In this document: one piece after another, positions 11,191-23,107 of the stretch
Position numbering within the stretch: the first letter of the stretch is position 1
Layout of the letters: each line of letters begins with the position of its first letter
Source of the DNA: Symsagittifera roscoffensis
Lineage: Eukaryota > Xenacoelomorpha > Acoela > Convolutidae
Assembly (NCBI RefSeq): GCF_963678635.1
Contig: NC_087068.1
Coordinates: 23,872,697-23,936,696, forward strand
Reading direction: 5' to 3'
Length of the DNA stretch: 64,000 nt
The notes under the pieces: model-generated
Database searches by the model: none
What the model was told of the DNA's origin: nothing
Seen by the model: the letters and a program-made list of their open reading frames with translations, nothing else
Made by a program: the position numbers and the translations under genes

Positions 11191-11924
11191 CAAGAAATAA
11201 TTCATCTAATAAATCAAACTATCACAGATCAAATGACAATTATCAAAACAGATCACGGAATAATTCACAAAATCGAAATTCAAGTTATAATAGTCAATAT
11301 AGAAATTATTCCCAGTCACCACATAGGAATAATAACCATTATAATAATTCTAAACATCGATACAGAAGTAGTACACCAAAACATCAAAGACATATTAATC
11401 AAGTACAGTCAAATGAAGAAACAACATCAGACCCCCCAGGTATTGATGACACAGGAAGTAACGAACTACAACTAAATCAAATAAACTGTGGATCATCAGA
11501 TACAGAAAGTGATACAGAAAATACCATCACCGTAAATATGATAACAGTCGAAAACGACTACGAACCTATTATATATGTACAACCTTTTACATCACATATA
11601 TATGAAAATCAATTGGAACTCCTTCACAATTATTATATTGAACCAATCAATACTACACAAACTGCACAAGAAATAAACGAAATTAACACGGTAAATAAAC
11701 CCGATGAAAATGACAAAACAAAATGTTTAAACACAAATCATATTTATCAAAATATACAAAAAAAGCAACCCAGAGAAAAAATTTGGACAATACCATTTCT
11801 CTTAGAAAGTCCAAGAAACAAGGAATTTCAACCACCAGATCTTGAAATTGATTTTTTAATTGATTCAGGAGCAGAATCAAACATAATTAATATTCCCACA
11901 TGGAATGAAATCAAAACATCCTAA
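11170..11924 (+). pseudogene. Retropepsin, N-terminal part with active-site DSGA
   Basis: After an Asn/Arg/Ser-rich linker this frame becomes acidic and then reads FLIDSGAESNIINIP; the aspartic protease active-site triplet DSG(A) lies at 11862-11873. Retropepsins cleave gag and gag-pol polyproteins and act as dimers. The frame stops at 11922-11924 and the protease continues in the frame opening at 11905, so one indel lies in this small overlap. No separate start codon is needed if the protease is made as a fusion. Confidence 0.7.
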
Positions 11925-12573
11925 ATTAACGCCTCTTGCAACCTCTAGTAAACTAGCAACAGCACAAGGATCAACATTAGTAAATTATGGAAAAATCCAA
12001 TTATTCCTCCTCCCCACAAGAACAATGGAGCAAATTAAAATTCTAAACAAACCATTTAAACAAATATTTCATATCACTGATATTAAACACAATATCATTG
12101 GCATACCATTTATATCAAAATACATACCAACAATCAACATCTTGAATAGTAAAATACTGATCAAAGATAAGTACACAAAAACAAAAAATACAGCTCTAAC
12201 ATTTTTTCAAAGATTAAATAAACAACCACCAATCTTCTCAAAATTTTATCCAATTTATAACCAACAACGGAAACACCTGAAACCACTATCAGGAAATATA
12301 TATAATTTTTCAATAAAACAAGTTCACCAATATGATAAAAGTCAAAATAAACAACAACTTTTTATGTCAGACTTTGAGTTTAAACCTAATCATAAGTTTT
12401 TCAAAATCACGATTTCATCTATAAAATATTTGACAAATACGAATTCAGACATCATTTTGCTACACGTGTATAACAATACACCGTATCAAGTAACATTACC
12501 CTTAGGACTTTTAAGATATTGCGAAACAAACGCTACAATATCACCCGTACATGAAATAGCATACCGCGGCTAA
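11905..12573 (+). pseudogene. Retropepsin C-terminal half and pol linker
   Basis: The frame carries the second half of the protease fold: a flap-like region, and NIIGIPFI near 12091-12114, which matches the hydrophobic-Gly block that closes retropepsin domains. The remaining codons (to a stop at 12571-12573) are basic and resemble the linker between protease and reverse transcriptase in Ty3/gypsy pol, but no polymerase motif follows. A palm-type YxDD motif, RNase H and the integrase HHCC and DDE core are absent from here to 12660. Confidence 0.6.
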
Positions 12574-12662
12574 CGCGTAAATAATATACTCCAATTATTA
12601 GATATTTGTCAATCCACAATTCTTAACGAAGAACTATCCATAAATAACATAATAAGCAATGA

Positions 12663-13208
12663 AAAGAGAAACACAGATTATCTCATAAAAACACACAAGG
12701 TCATTGCCAACCGAATAAAGACTCAGTTTGTTTTAACCTACCTTTACACACGCATGATGAAGATCATTTTCATCACCCACAAATCCTTAAATTAGCCTCC
12801 GGTACACACACCGAATGGATTTTAAATAGAGATAAAAAACACAATGAAATTTACCAAAGAGTAACAAAAAAATTGTTACAAAGGCAAAACATTAATGAAC
12901 AATTAAATTCACGCTCTACACCAGCCTCAGATTTGAAAATTGGAACATTTGTCTTAATACCTAATTTTAATACACAAAAAGGAGTTTCTAAAAAATTACA
13001 ACCCCTTCGCAAAGGACCATACCAAATAATTGCCAAACCCACTGACGTAACATATAAAATCACCGATTCAGACCAAAAAGAAATTGTTCAACATCGAAAC
13101 AATCTATTGCCTTACTACCCAAAAGAATACGCATTACGCGAACTAACTCAATTATATTCTTTCACAGGTTTAAAAATTAATTCAAAATCACCCACATACG
13201 GAAAATGA
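12663..13208 (+). pseudogene. Integrase C-terminal domain remnant of pol
   Basis: The frame opens after a TGA at 12660-12662. Its first 60 codons have no recognised domain. From about 12930 it reads GTFVLIPNF, KKLQPLRKGPYQII and EIVQHRNNLLPYY, the pattern of the SH3-like C-terminal domain of Ty3/gypsy integrases, which binds DNA. The catalytic core that should precede it is missing, so a deletion of roughly the whole RT-RNase H-integrase core lies just upstream. The frame stops at 13208 in this reading. Confidence 0.65.
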
Positions 13209-13415
13209 AATAAATGAACAAAACGACTTTCACCTTGAAAAACAAAATAAAAAACCAACTACAACCCAAAACAATACAAAAAATCTAGATCAAAAAATAC
13301 CTCAAAAAGAAAGGAAAAATAGAAAATGATAGAAAAAATTATACCACAAGAACAAGTCGAGAAATCAGAACATAGAGAGTCATCACGACTTAGAAATCAA
13401 CCACGTAAAAACTAA
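13209..13415 (+). pseudogene. pol tail
   Basis: Charged, Lys/Gln/Asn-rich sequence in shifting frames. It ends with RESSRLRNQPRKN and a TAA at 13413-13415; a basic Ser/Arg ending of this kind is common at the C-terminus of Ty3/gypsy pol proteins. From 13416 to 13947 no frame can be supported, which suggests an intergenic spacer that may hold a splice acceptor for env. Confidence 0.4.
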
Positions 13416-13947
13416 CAAACATTCATCCCACAATCTAAAATATTATAGAAAGTTGAATTTCAAAAACAGCTTTAATTTTAAAATTAATATTCTTTGCACC
13501 TCTGAAACATTTTGAATTTTCATTTTTCAAAATAACATGCTGACAAACACGCAGCGATTCTAGTTCAAAATTAGCCAATAGGATTCATTCAATCCGTCAC
13601 CTTCTATAACTATAACACAAACACCAATTAGACGAAAGATATTAAACTCCAGCCATATCTATAACTATAACTTTACAACCTCCAGGTCAAAATTAAGCAA
13701 ACCACTCAAACTTGACAACTAAAATAAATACCACCATAATATCATAACCCTCCCTTATCTAATAACGCAAAGATCAACAATATTTTCCCAAACTCAGACC
13801 TCAAAAACCCCCCAACCAAAATTGATAAATTAGCCTAAAGTAAAAATACGACCCTATTAATTTAGCCTAAAGTACAAAAATCTCAAAAATACCCCAGATC
13901 ACCTGACAAATAAAAATAAAGCAAAGAAGACCTCCCGAACACCATAA

Positions 13948-15051
13948 CAATCACACAGTCAGTCTTCACCGACATCATCCCAAAAAAAACCGACAATACC
14001 TACAACTACCCAAAACCCCCAAACATCTACACAAATTTCTTTCCAAGATAACCCATACACTTTTGAAGAACGACACGCCCGCTTATCTGAACCATTAGAA
14101 CCAGTTCAGCGACAGGCACCTCTAAGTGAACCAACATATCACTTATATCCAACACTACCACAAGAATTAAGTAGAATAAGAAATATTAGTCAAAACCAAA
14201 ATACAGTTGAAATAAATAGACAAATTATACATCCACGACGAAATAGAAATTTTCAAACCCCCCGAGTTCATTTTGATATACCCCAATCCCCATCACCAAG
14301 TACTCGAGAAAAACCAATTAGGAATATTACCGGAAACCCCTACACTTCTTTCACAACGTAGCACCTCAAGTATACCCTCAGAATACTTAGGTTCAACACC
14401 AACATCTGAACAAATACGTGACAATCCCTTTAACGCCCCCAACCAAACATCACGACTACCATATTGGACAACAAAGTCATTCACACAAGGTGAACCAAAT
14501 TTAATAAATGACCCAATAGATATTTCTACCAATACAACAACATCATCATCACTACCAGAAACATTATCACTACCGTCAACACCATCAATAAGCCAGATTT
14601 CACCGACGCCTTTCCCCCTGAATTTTCCAAATAACCTCGACGCTAGATATCGAGAACAATCATCAACAAATATCCCTTTAAGATTAGATTGGAACACGTT
14701 CACAGCACCCCCACCACTATTGGACAACATCCAGAAAGTAACCGACTCCACAATTGGGCACTCCATAGACTGCAGTATAGACAAGACATCCACGAAGACA
14801 TTCGTGACCATAACATTCAAATACTCCAACAAAATAGTCTACAATTAAAATTTGAAATCACGGTTAAACTTAACAACATTGCTCAACATCCTTACCCATT
14901 AAACCCACCAAATATAACAGCTCAATCGCTACCGCCACCATTAATAACAACTGAAGTAATATATAAATACGACAGATATACCAAAAAGACAATTAGTTAC
15001 GTCACATTTTATAACCCGTACTCAGGATTATCATACACATGTATATTCTAA
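13948..15051 (+). pseudogene. Pro/Thr/Ser-rich frame between pol and env
   Basis: Three overlapping open stretches (13948-14359, 14273-14848, 14689-15051) share a Pro/Thr/Ser/Asn-rich composition, which suggests one coding region broken by two indels. No ATG is evident at the beginning. The last part is less disordered and ends only after the env signal peptide ATG at 15039, an overlap of 13 bases. No domain is recognised. It could be a separate protein or an N-terminal extension of env. Confidence 0.45.
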
Positions 15052-16657
15052 AAATATTGATACTTCTCCAACTCCTATTTCTAATAATCTCCGATCAGAA
15101 CACAAATCCTTCTCCCCACACAGGACCCCAGGACTTATTAGTAACACACTACGATTGTGAAGAAAATGAACAAAAAACACTACACAAATATGCAATAAAT
15201 CAAGTATCACAATGCGAAACGGAACCACAAGCTATAGAAACTACAAATGTAATAGCGACACTATATTCAAAAGCCCGAGCAACAACAGTCAAAGGATATA
15301 AATTTACAGCAACATTTTCCGAAAAGAAGGTACATTGTTCCAAGTTTCAAACGGAAATAAAAACCGACTTGACCATGAATCATTCTACCAAAGTAATATA
15401 GAACGACTTCTACATCTAAATCCCGATGATTGTAAAAACAAGCTACGCAGATTAAATATCACAAGAAATAAAAACACCGACAGAAAAATAGTATATTTTC
15501 AAGTCTTTGCCGATTCTGTACATCAATCAGAACTTGAAAGATATCAACTAGATGAAAAATACCCATACAACGGCGCACACGGAAGATTAACTTATGACAT
15601 ACACGATAAGCACTGGATAGCACACATTGGTATAAATAAACCATCAAACTGCAAAGCAGACACAAAAAATAAAGGATATCAAGAAATAATGTTTTTCGAT
15701 TGGAAAATACAACTCGAAAAAATACAACTCACATGAGATTTATCCGACAACACAATGATCTATCAAGGAATTAGACTACCTTGTAAAAACGATCAAGGTT
15801 ATTGTGATCCTACAACACGGACACAAGCAACAATTGTTTGGTTTCCTGAAGATACATGCACAACATTTCAAGTAGCAAAAATACACGCTCGAATGATATA
15901 ATTTCACGAAAAATATTTTATACAATCAATTCCATATGAACAAGTCCATCCATCACGAAAACAAAGTACTGATTTTCGAAATCTCCATAATATAGAAAAT
16001 AAATTAACACGTTTCCAAAGATATCAAGAAACAGAAATGGCATGCAAATACAGAAACCCACTTCACAAAACACAATATTCTGATATATTAGTTGAATACG
16101 AAAAAGGTTTCGACATGACCACTGGAAAAATAAAAATTGACCCTTATGCCACAGGTCACCCTCTACTCGAAGGAACATCATATATACCAGTTAACTTTCA
16201 AAAAAGTAATGGTCAACCTGGTGGACACCTAAAGCCACATGACACTAGAAGCACACGTTTACAAGAACTATCACTAATGAATAATTCTTATTTTGGTAAT
16301 ATTCACTATGATATCCACTTAGATATGAAGTTAGACTACACGATTAGTCGAATTTTTCAAGAAATATAACTCTCCGAATTAGAAACACTTCACCAACTAT
16401 GCGAATTAGAAAGGACACAAATCCTACAATCACTTGCACAAGCAGTGTTAAAAATACCCTACGCAGGATATTTATTATCAGGAAATAGATCAAATTTTCT
16501 AGACTACGAAGGAAACATTTTATGGTTTTATACTTGTACCAAAAAAGTATCACCACTATATGTTTTTGAAGATAAACGATGCTATAAAAGAATCTCTATC
16601 TTTTATAAAAATAAAGTACATTTTGTTGACACACTTTCAAGACGAACATATTTTTAG
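15039..16657 (+). pseudogene. env-like region, signal peptide and ectodomain
   Basis: An ATG at 15039 opens a frame whose first 18 residues are almost purely hydrophobic, a good signal peptide. Downstream frames 15039-15401, 15335-15736, 16037-16369 and 16445-16657 carry a consistent composition with scattered Cys residues, so a secreted or membrane ectodomain broken by at least three indels is likely. The place after pol and before a membrane-anchored part is the env position of errantivirus-like elements. Homology to a particular glycoprotein class cannot be decided by eye. The last frame is separated from the next feature only by an in-frame TAG at 16655-16657. Confidence 0.55.
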
Positions 16658-16660
16658 GAT

Positions 16661-17644
16661 ACCGCAATCCCATGTGGATCAAAAAATAGCCACAATGTAG
16701 TACAATTGAACCCTGATGAAGATAAATATTATCTTTTCACCCCATACCCCACGTTAATGCAATCACTCAAAAAATTTTCACCCGAAAGCATCAGAGCTAT
16801 TGCTCGTAATCCAAATATTGATTTACAATCAATTGGAACATATTCAAAATCCGATATCCAACACCACATTAGAACACAACAATTCCAAGAATTATTAACA
16901 CAAATGGACACTATACAAAGACAATCAATTGACCAAAATTTACGCAAACTTGCCGAAACCGCAGGATTTGCAGATATCTATACACAAGATTATAGCGGAT
17001 ATTTTAAAGACATTAAAGACTATATATATCTAAACGGTGAAAAATACAGACCACAAGATATTTCATCTATAAATATTTTTAGCTTTGTTACACTAAAAAA
17101 TGAAATTCTCAATTTTCTAGGATGGCCCTATTACATCTTAGAAAAATTAACTATCCTATACGCAATGTTTAACTTTATAGGATTTCTTTTTTCACTCTTA
17201 AAAGGAATCTATAACACATGCGCTATACACACACAAGTAAATAGACAAGCAAGTGTAGCACGCATACTATTTGCAGGATTTCTTGGAATTTTTTCATCAT
17301 CAATTAACAAACTTCTTCTAGACGCACAAATCAAAGAAAATAATACAAAAATAGCGACAACACAGAACACATACGACGGAGAACATAATAACATAGAAGT
17401 AACACCTACAGCACCACAGTTGCCACCCCTACCACATAACCATCCATTATCCTTAGTCCCACGTAATTTCCGAAACCTAGCAATAACACATAACCCAAAT
17501 TTTAGACCAAACATATCGCAAAGTCCCATACAACATATAATGACACATCATTCACAAGATGATAATACATATGAACAAATTATAGAACAACCCCATACCA
17601 CCGCTTTTCAGTCTCCAAATAATCATTTTTTCAGCCCACGATGA
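16661..17644 (+). pseudogene. env-like region, membrane-anchored part
   Basis: Open frame continuing in the same frame as 16445-16657 after one TAG. The first half is soluble and helical. Around 17100-17230 lies a long hydrophobic stretch (LNFLGWPYYILEK and YAMFNFIGFLFSLL are visible), followed after a short polar loop by FAGFLGIFSS, so one or two membrane passes. The tail from about 17330 is long, Pro/His/Asn-rich and would be cytoplasmic if the first pass is the anchor. The order signal peptide, ectodomain, membrane anchor, tail fits an envelope glycoprotein. It stops at 17642-17644. Confidence 0.6.
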
Positions 17645-19447
17645 GCCGACAACTTGGATCCCTACACCGCTCAAATTCCCACCCAACCAACATCAACACT
17701 CCAATCACAATAATCCCACTTTTTGCTTTCCCGCCACCCGATTTTCCAACTATTAATATAACATCAAGCATGAATTCGGATACTAATTCAGATACTTCAG
17801 TTTTATACTCCATTTCACAACTTACTAACCCTAATATAGAAACCGTGACGAATTTGCAGACTCCGAACCATCTCCATCTAATAATTTTCAAACCAACTCC
17901 TCAGTTTTTTCAAAACCCCCTTTTCAATCGATCCCACTAAATATTCCACTCCCATCCGTTTCTACTCCCTCTTATGCTTCACAAGTAACCCCAACCTATT
18001 CTCCATTTCATTCCGACCGATCATCTAATTCTCCCGATACTCCCCAAATCTCCCAGGAACTCGATAATTTTATCACCCTACAACAACAGCTAATACAACC
18101 TAACACCCTCACTATAAATCAAATTTCATCCACAATAGAATCCTCAAACCCACCTACTCATACACCCTCCTCAGCGCACACTGCATCACTAGCACAATCA
18201 TCCACATCCACCGAATCATCAAATAGCACTCACCGAGCTTATCGCACTTTTAAAAGAAAATTCCCAAACCATCCATTCCCGACCAAACCAGGAACAGCCT
18301 GCGAATATATTAATCATCCACACCACACCAACACGAAAGATTTTCTAGCAATCACCTTACCCTCATTCCCACAATATACTTTAAACACACCTAACGACAC
18401 TAACGACACACGTAGTTTTGTAGACGAACATGTTTTAATGCCTACACTTCATTGGACAGCATATTACCATTTTTCTAACCCCCTTTGCCTGCCACTATCT
18501 AATACTCATAACGATATAGAAAAGAATAAAGAAATGCTGTATAGACTCACCACAACACTAACACCTAGACAATTTAGTTATATAGGATATAAAAAATCAC
18601 TAAAAACGTTCACTGCACCCCGAGCTAAGGAATTTACAATAGAATATTACGACCATAATATCATCCGAACAAATCAAGACCAATTTTTAGATGACGACCG
18701 CTTCGCTAACCCACAACTAACAGAAAAATTTTTCATCAAAACATCATATGTATTCACACTTAATATTTTTGATAGAAAATATGATCACATCATTTCTGAA
18801 GCACTAACTGATATGCAAGCTTACGAAAGTTTTAAAGAAAAATTTCAATTATTTTCACTAACCTTTCCTTCCTTGCACCACATGAACGCAATTTGCACTG
18901 TTCACACGACATTATGTTACGCACTAAACAGACTCACACATATACATACTATCGCTTCATACAAAATCGTTTTGATCTACATACTCCATCAAGACAACCA
19001 CACCATCGTTTTCAGTTTCTTAACTCGAAGTACACTTCACCATTTTTTCTTAATTTCACCTATTGCATCAAAGATACTAACCTCCACGGCATCCTCCGCA
19101 ATTATGACCCAGTAACACAAATGTATATATTTTGTCCCATCACGAAGACCTTTAATGCCGAAGAATCCAGACCCTTCCTTATCCCACATGAATTTATCCA
19201 ACCTATAGAAATCCCTATATTAGAATTTATTCACAATACTAAATATAATCACAAAATATATAACCTCATTCAAAACACACCTTATGAGTTTGCAGTAGGC
19301 ACCGAAGAACTAAAAACCATTAAAGCACTTCAATTGCTTTGGCCACTGCTCCAAACTAAAAACATCATTCGCATACTAGCAAAATTACTAACAAATTCAG
19401 ACATAATACGCGACATCTTTCCCCACGGCTTTTTCCCGGACGATTAA
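17645..19447 (+). pseudogene. Unknown extra frame downstream of env
   Basis: Frame 17641-17940 overlaps the env stop, then a second frame is open from about 17832 to 19115, and a third from 18893 to 19447. The first 150 codons are Ser/Pro/Thr-rich; from about 18270 a more ordered, conserved-looking region starts (RTFKRKFPNHPFP, then FIKTSYVFTLNIFDRKYDH) and passes by an indel near 18890 into the last frame, which ends with IIRDIFPHGFFPDD and TAA. No known domain is recognised. Standard Ty3/gypsy elements end after env, so a further gene is unusual; it may be an accessory gene or a captured host sequence. The ATG at 18438 is internal to the composition break and not a strong start. Confidence 0.5.
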
Positions 19448-21073
19448 CAGGTACGTATAATTTAAAAATATTCTTAACTAATAAATTTAAATTAATACTA
19501 ACCATTCTTTACTCATGTTTCTTTTAGATTTTTAGTCTTCATACCACGATCATCTGCAAAAAACAGAAAAGAAAATTAAAAATAAACTTGTTAAAATTAT
19601 TCTAAACTTCATTAATATTTTCCACAAGATAATCTGATAAAATTCATACCAAATGTAGTAAATTAATCTATAAATTATTCCCCCATAAAGTAGTAAATTT
19701 AATTATGATGAAAATTTATAACTTCAAATTTCCCCCAAAACTAGCAATAAAATTAAAATTTCATGTAATAAATTGATAAAATGAAAATGCAGTACTAACC
19801 TTTTGATATTTTCATTCACTCGCACAGGAATTCTATCCAAACTCGCACAGCTCGCCCACGAAGAATTGTTTAAATAATGATTTTCAGTTTCAAGTTTTCA
19901 CACTCAACAACTCTAACACACGATAACAAGTTTCAAACTTTCCTTTAACCCGGTTGGAAAGAACTTATATACTAAACCAAACCAACCAACGCAGCTTACT
20001 AAACACCACAAATCATAAAATAACAGCATGACTATGAAAAGAAAACCAACGGTACCCAAACCGGATTAACCCAGTTTAAAACTTGATAATTTATTCTTTT
20101 GAAGACTATTATAAAGTCTAAGAAGGAAATAATAAAACACAAAAAAATCGAAAGACAAACCCATAACAAAAACAATTTGATTTTTGAAAAAAGGACACAA
20201 CCAAAGAAACATAAGAAAGACCAACATAAACTCAACATAAAACGTTATCACATAACAGGACCTCTCAAAGAAACCGCACGAAATCATACTCCCACTCCTG
20301 ACCTAACCCACCAGAGAGGACGTCCTGAGCATGCTCTATAGCCAGCCTAACCAACCGCGCTACATCCACGCTTTGTGACCACACTTCTATTTTTAATAAG
20401 AGGTACTCAAGGGTGAGTAACTCTTCAAAATAGCCGAACTAAAACAAAATGCTTTTGTGAAAACAACTAACTAAATTCATAATTAAAAAACCGAACTAAT
20501 AAAAACTTTATAAATTGTAAATCATACCTTGCAGTATATAGATCAACACACAACAACAAAGACGAACATCCAAAGACAAAATGACCCCACTACACTCGAA
20601 CAAGAATGGCTAACCACAGCCGATATGCCGTCCACAATCACAACTCAAAGGATTTAGAGTACGACTTGACTTCGCAGAAAAGGACTTCATTGAACTAGAC
20701 CAATGACCACCTCGATGTTCAAGTATACGTTAGGATTAGTCTATGCTATACGATAATACAAGTTACAAGGCATCCCATCCACGCACAATCTCTACGCCAT
20801 TCCCAGACGAGGTTGAACACAAAACAAGTTCTCCCCATAATACAGAAAAACCCGTCATAGCAAACCATTTTGAAATCAGATTGATTTCGTTGGGAAACAC
20901 AGTCGTTGTCACAAGAAGACACAACGATTGATGCCCCTAACTCCAGCGTCCTGGAACTTCTCAAACAAGAGGAACCGGACAAGAATACGATGTTCGCTGA
21001 ATACCAACGTTCATCATCCATCCTTTGAATTGCAGAAAGATAATTCTAAAAAACTCTGTAAAACCCGGATGGG
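19448..21073 (+). other. 3' untranslated region of the LTR element
   Basis: No coding frame with the bias of the upstream genes. Open stretches such as 20099-20341 and 20743-20931 are short and without domains. A clear polypurine tract next to the 3' LTR is not seen; the last bases before 21074 are mixed (AACCCGGATGGG). Confidence 0.5.
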
Positions 21074-22508
21074 TGGAACTTGATCTAAATTATGTTTTAT
21101 GATTGGATAAATTAGATATTTTACCACTGTAAAGTATTTAATATTAACCAATCATGATCCATCTAACTAACAACCCACTTATTTGTAAGTGCTGAAATTA
21201 CTTGTATTTCAGCACCAGAGAGATTTGAATATAACTTAGAAATTAGTTGTCTCTCCGAGAGAACTTCAACAGCCGCAACAAACCAGTATACCCTAGATCT
21301 ATTGAGCCTAGCAGAGACTAGTTAAACACCCTGAGACTAGAAAGTATAAGAGTAAGATTAGGATCGGTATTAGACTAAGAAGTTGCACGAATCTATCCGG
21401 CCGAAAATAAGATAGCGTGACGAGCAGACGGTGTACCCTATCCGAAATTACTCTATGAGTTAACCACCTCTGTCCTAACTTATCTGGTGCGACCATAAGT
21501 CTCGAATAAGACCTTAATAGCTTAGAATTAACCAAAAATAGATTAGAATTTAGACAAAACATTTTCAAAATGTTATACGATAATAACTTAATCGAAATAC
21601 GACTCAATAGATCAGAGCCGATATTCCGAACGATAATAGAACTACCCGGAATTGGAAGAAGAACTCGAACAAGAGACGACATACGACAAAGTAGAAACTT
21701 ACCAAATAGTTTTATGATCGTAAGGCAAAAGCCAACACAAACTTTTATATTTAGAATCTTATCAGCAATGAATTTAAATTTTCATTTGCAAACATAAAAT
21801 TTTGAAGTCAATCTTCATGATCATTTCAGGCGCTAAACAAAATTATTAATTTACAATAAGGATTGATAAAAAGATCTCAGATCGTTTTCTTAATTTCTGC
21901 AGTCTTATTTAAAACATGTTTGAAAAATATTTATTGAAAATGAAAATAAAAATTAGTAGCATGAAAATAAATTGTTAGTAATCATAAAATCATCTGTTGT
22001 CCCAGCTTCATCACCTAAACATAACAGCAATCATAAGCTCACTAATATCATTAAAAAACTAAATCTTTTTCTTAAATAAATTTAAACCAATTTCAACTTA
22101 AATTTACTTAATTTTAAAAATTAGATCATCAATGCTTATCCTTGGATCTCAATAAATTTTTGTTTCATTAAATTTAAAACCTGATCATCAAGTCCTATCC
22201 TTGGATCAAAGAGAACAATTTTGTTCTCCCCTACCCACTTAACAAGTGTCTAACGACCTCAAACGTCGATTCACTATCCAACCCTTCCAAAAGACCCAAG
22301 ACTAATAGAAATTTTTAAATAAAACTAACCATTCAAATTAGGATAAACAGTGAAGAACTTCGGTTATTCATCCTTCACTTGAACCCTCCTCTTACCAGAC
22401 CCAGGATAGATCTTAGACTTAGTAAGTTTAAAATAGTACCTAACGAACTACTTGCGTTCTAATTATACCTGAACCTTTTGGATCGATTTACTATTCTCCA
22501 ACCCTTGA
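21074..22508 (+). repeat. 3' LTR, probably truncated
   Basis: Direct repeat of 6453-7895, starting TGGAACTTGATCTAAA. It includes the two GATCATCAA hairpins and hairpin units one to three of the leader. Similarity ends at about 22508, 39 bases before another repeat family begins, without the CA expected at an LTR end. This suggests loss of the terminal part, perhaps with the arrival of the neighbouring repeat. Confidence 0.8.
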
Positions 22509-22546
22509 ATATTTCGTTTATGTTTGAAAGAGCTGATTGGGAGGTA

Positions 22547-23107
22547 ATTGTTCCGACTTTCTTTACGAAAGTAAATGTTCCGAATTTCGATACCAAAATA
22601 ACGGAATATTTATACTCGGGGTGGGTTTTTTTTCTTCAGACAAATTTTGACTTTTTAACTAGCCATTTTTGACGGAGTCTTTTTTTTATCATTCTAGAGG
22701 TATTGTTGTCGTGAGCTCAAATTTGAAAAGATATTTCACCTGTGATCATTTTTCATAAAGTTACGGGGGTTTAAAGATTGTCATTTTGGCCAATTTGGGA
22801 CAATTAACGCGCGATTTATTTCGCGCTAATAACGCGTAAGCGGAGAGTTAATCCGTCTTAGAAATCGTTCCAAATTGGTTAAAGGAAACTTATTTACCAT
22901 AAATGGTTTGTTACAAGGAGCGAAATCTATCCTTTTGTACTTTATATGGCGTGTGGGGGGATGATTTTCATAAAAAATTTCAAATTTTAGAATTTTTTTT
23001 TTCATTTTGTTTTATTTCATTGAATTTTTTAAATGTTATTACTGCTCCATAAACCTTAAATGGCAGTCGGAACATTCAGGGGTTCGCCCTGATACGAGCA
23101 GTCTTGT
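22547..23107 (+). repeat. Copy of the fold-back / hairpin-ended family
   Basis: Single unit, same orientation as 3026-3557: GTTCCGACTTTC with a short internal duplication of the end motif (a second GTTCCGAATTTCG at about 22579), GGGGTGGG plus T-run, central GCG palindromes, AGTCGGAAC, then a hairpin mutated in one base and GAGCAGTCTTGTT. GTAAT is found just outside both ends, a possible 5-bp target duplication. Non-coding. Confidence 0.7.

Larger units (their letters stand above)
6453..22508 (+). mobile_element. Large env-bearing Ty3/gypsy-type LTR retroelement, defective
   Basis: Two direct repeats of about 1.44 kb flank 13 kb of internal sequence. In order the interior holds a Ty3/gypsy-type gag, a CCHC zinc knuckle, a retropepsin with DSGA, a gap where reverse transcriptase, RNase H and integrase core should be, an integrase C-terminal domain, a Pro-rich frame, an env-like region (signal peptide, then membrane segments) and another long frame. 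LTR similarity implies recent insertion or repair, yet the interior has frameshifts in every gene, so either it moved in trans while already defective, or the assembly has indel errors. The element cannot be autonomous because pol lacks its catalytic core. No matching target duplication was found at the two ends. Confidence 0.85.

Noticed and set aside
14293-14832. 179-codon minus-strand frame inside the LTR element
   Set aside because: It is antisense to the Pro/Ser/Thr-rich plus-strand frame and has no features of its own.
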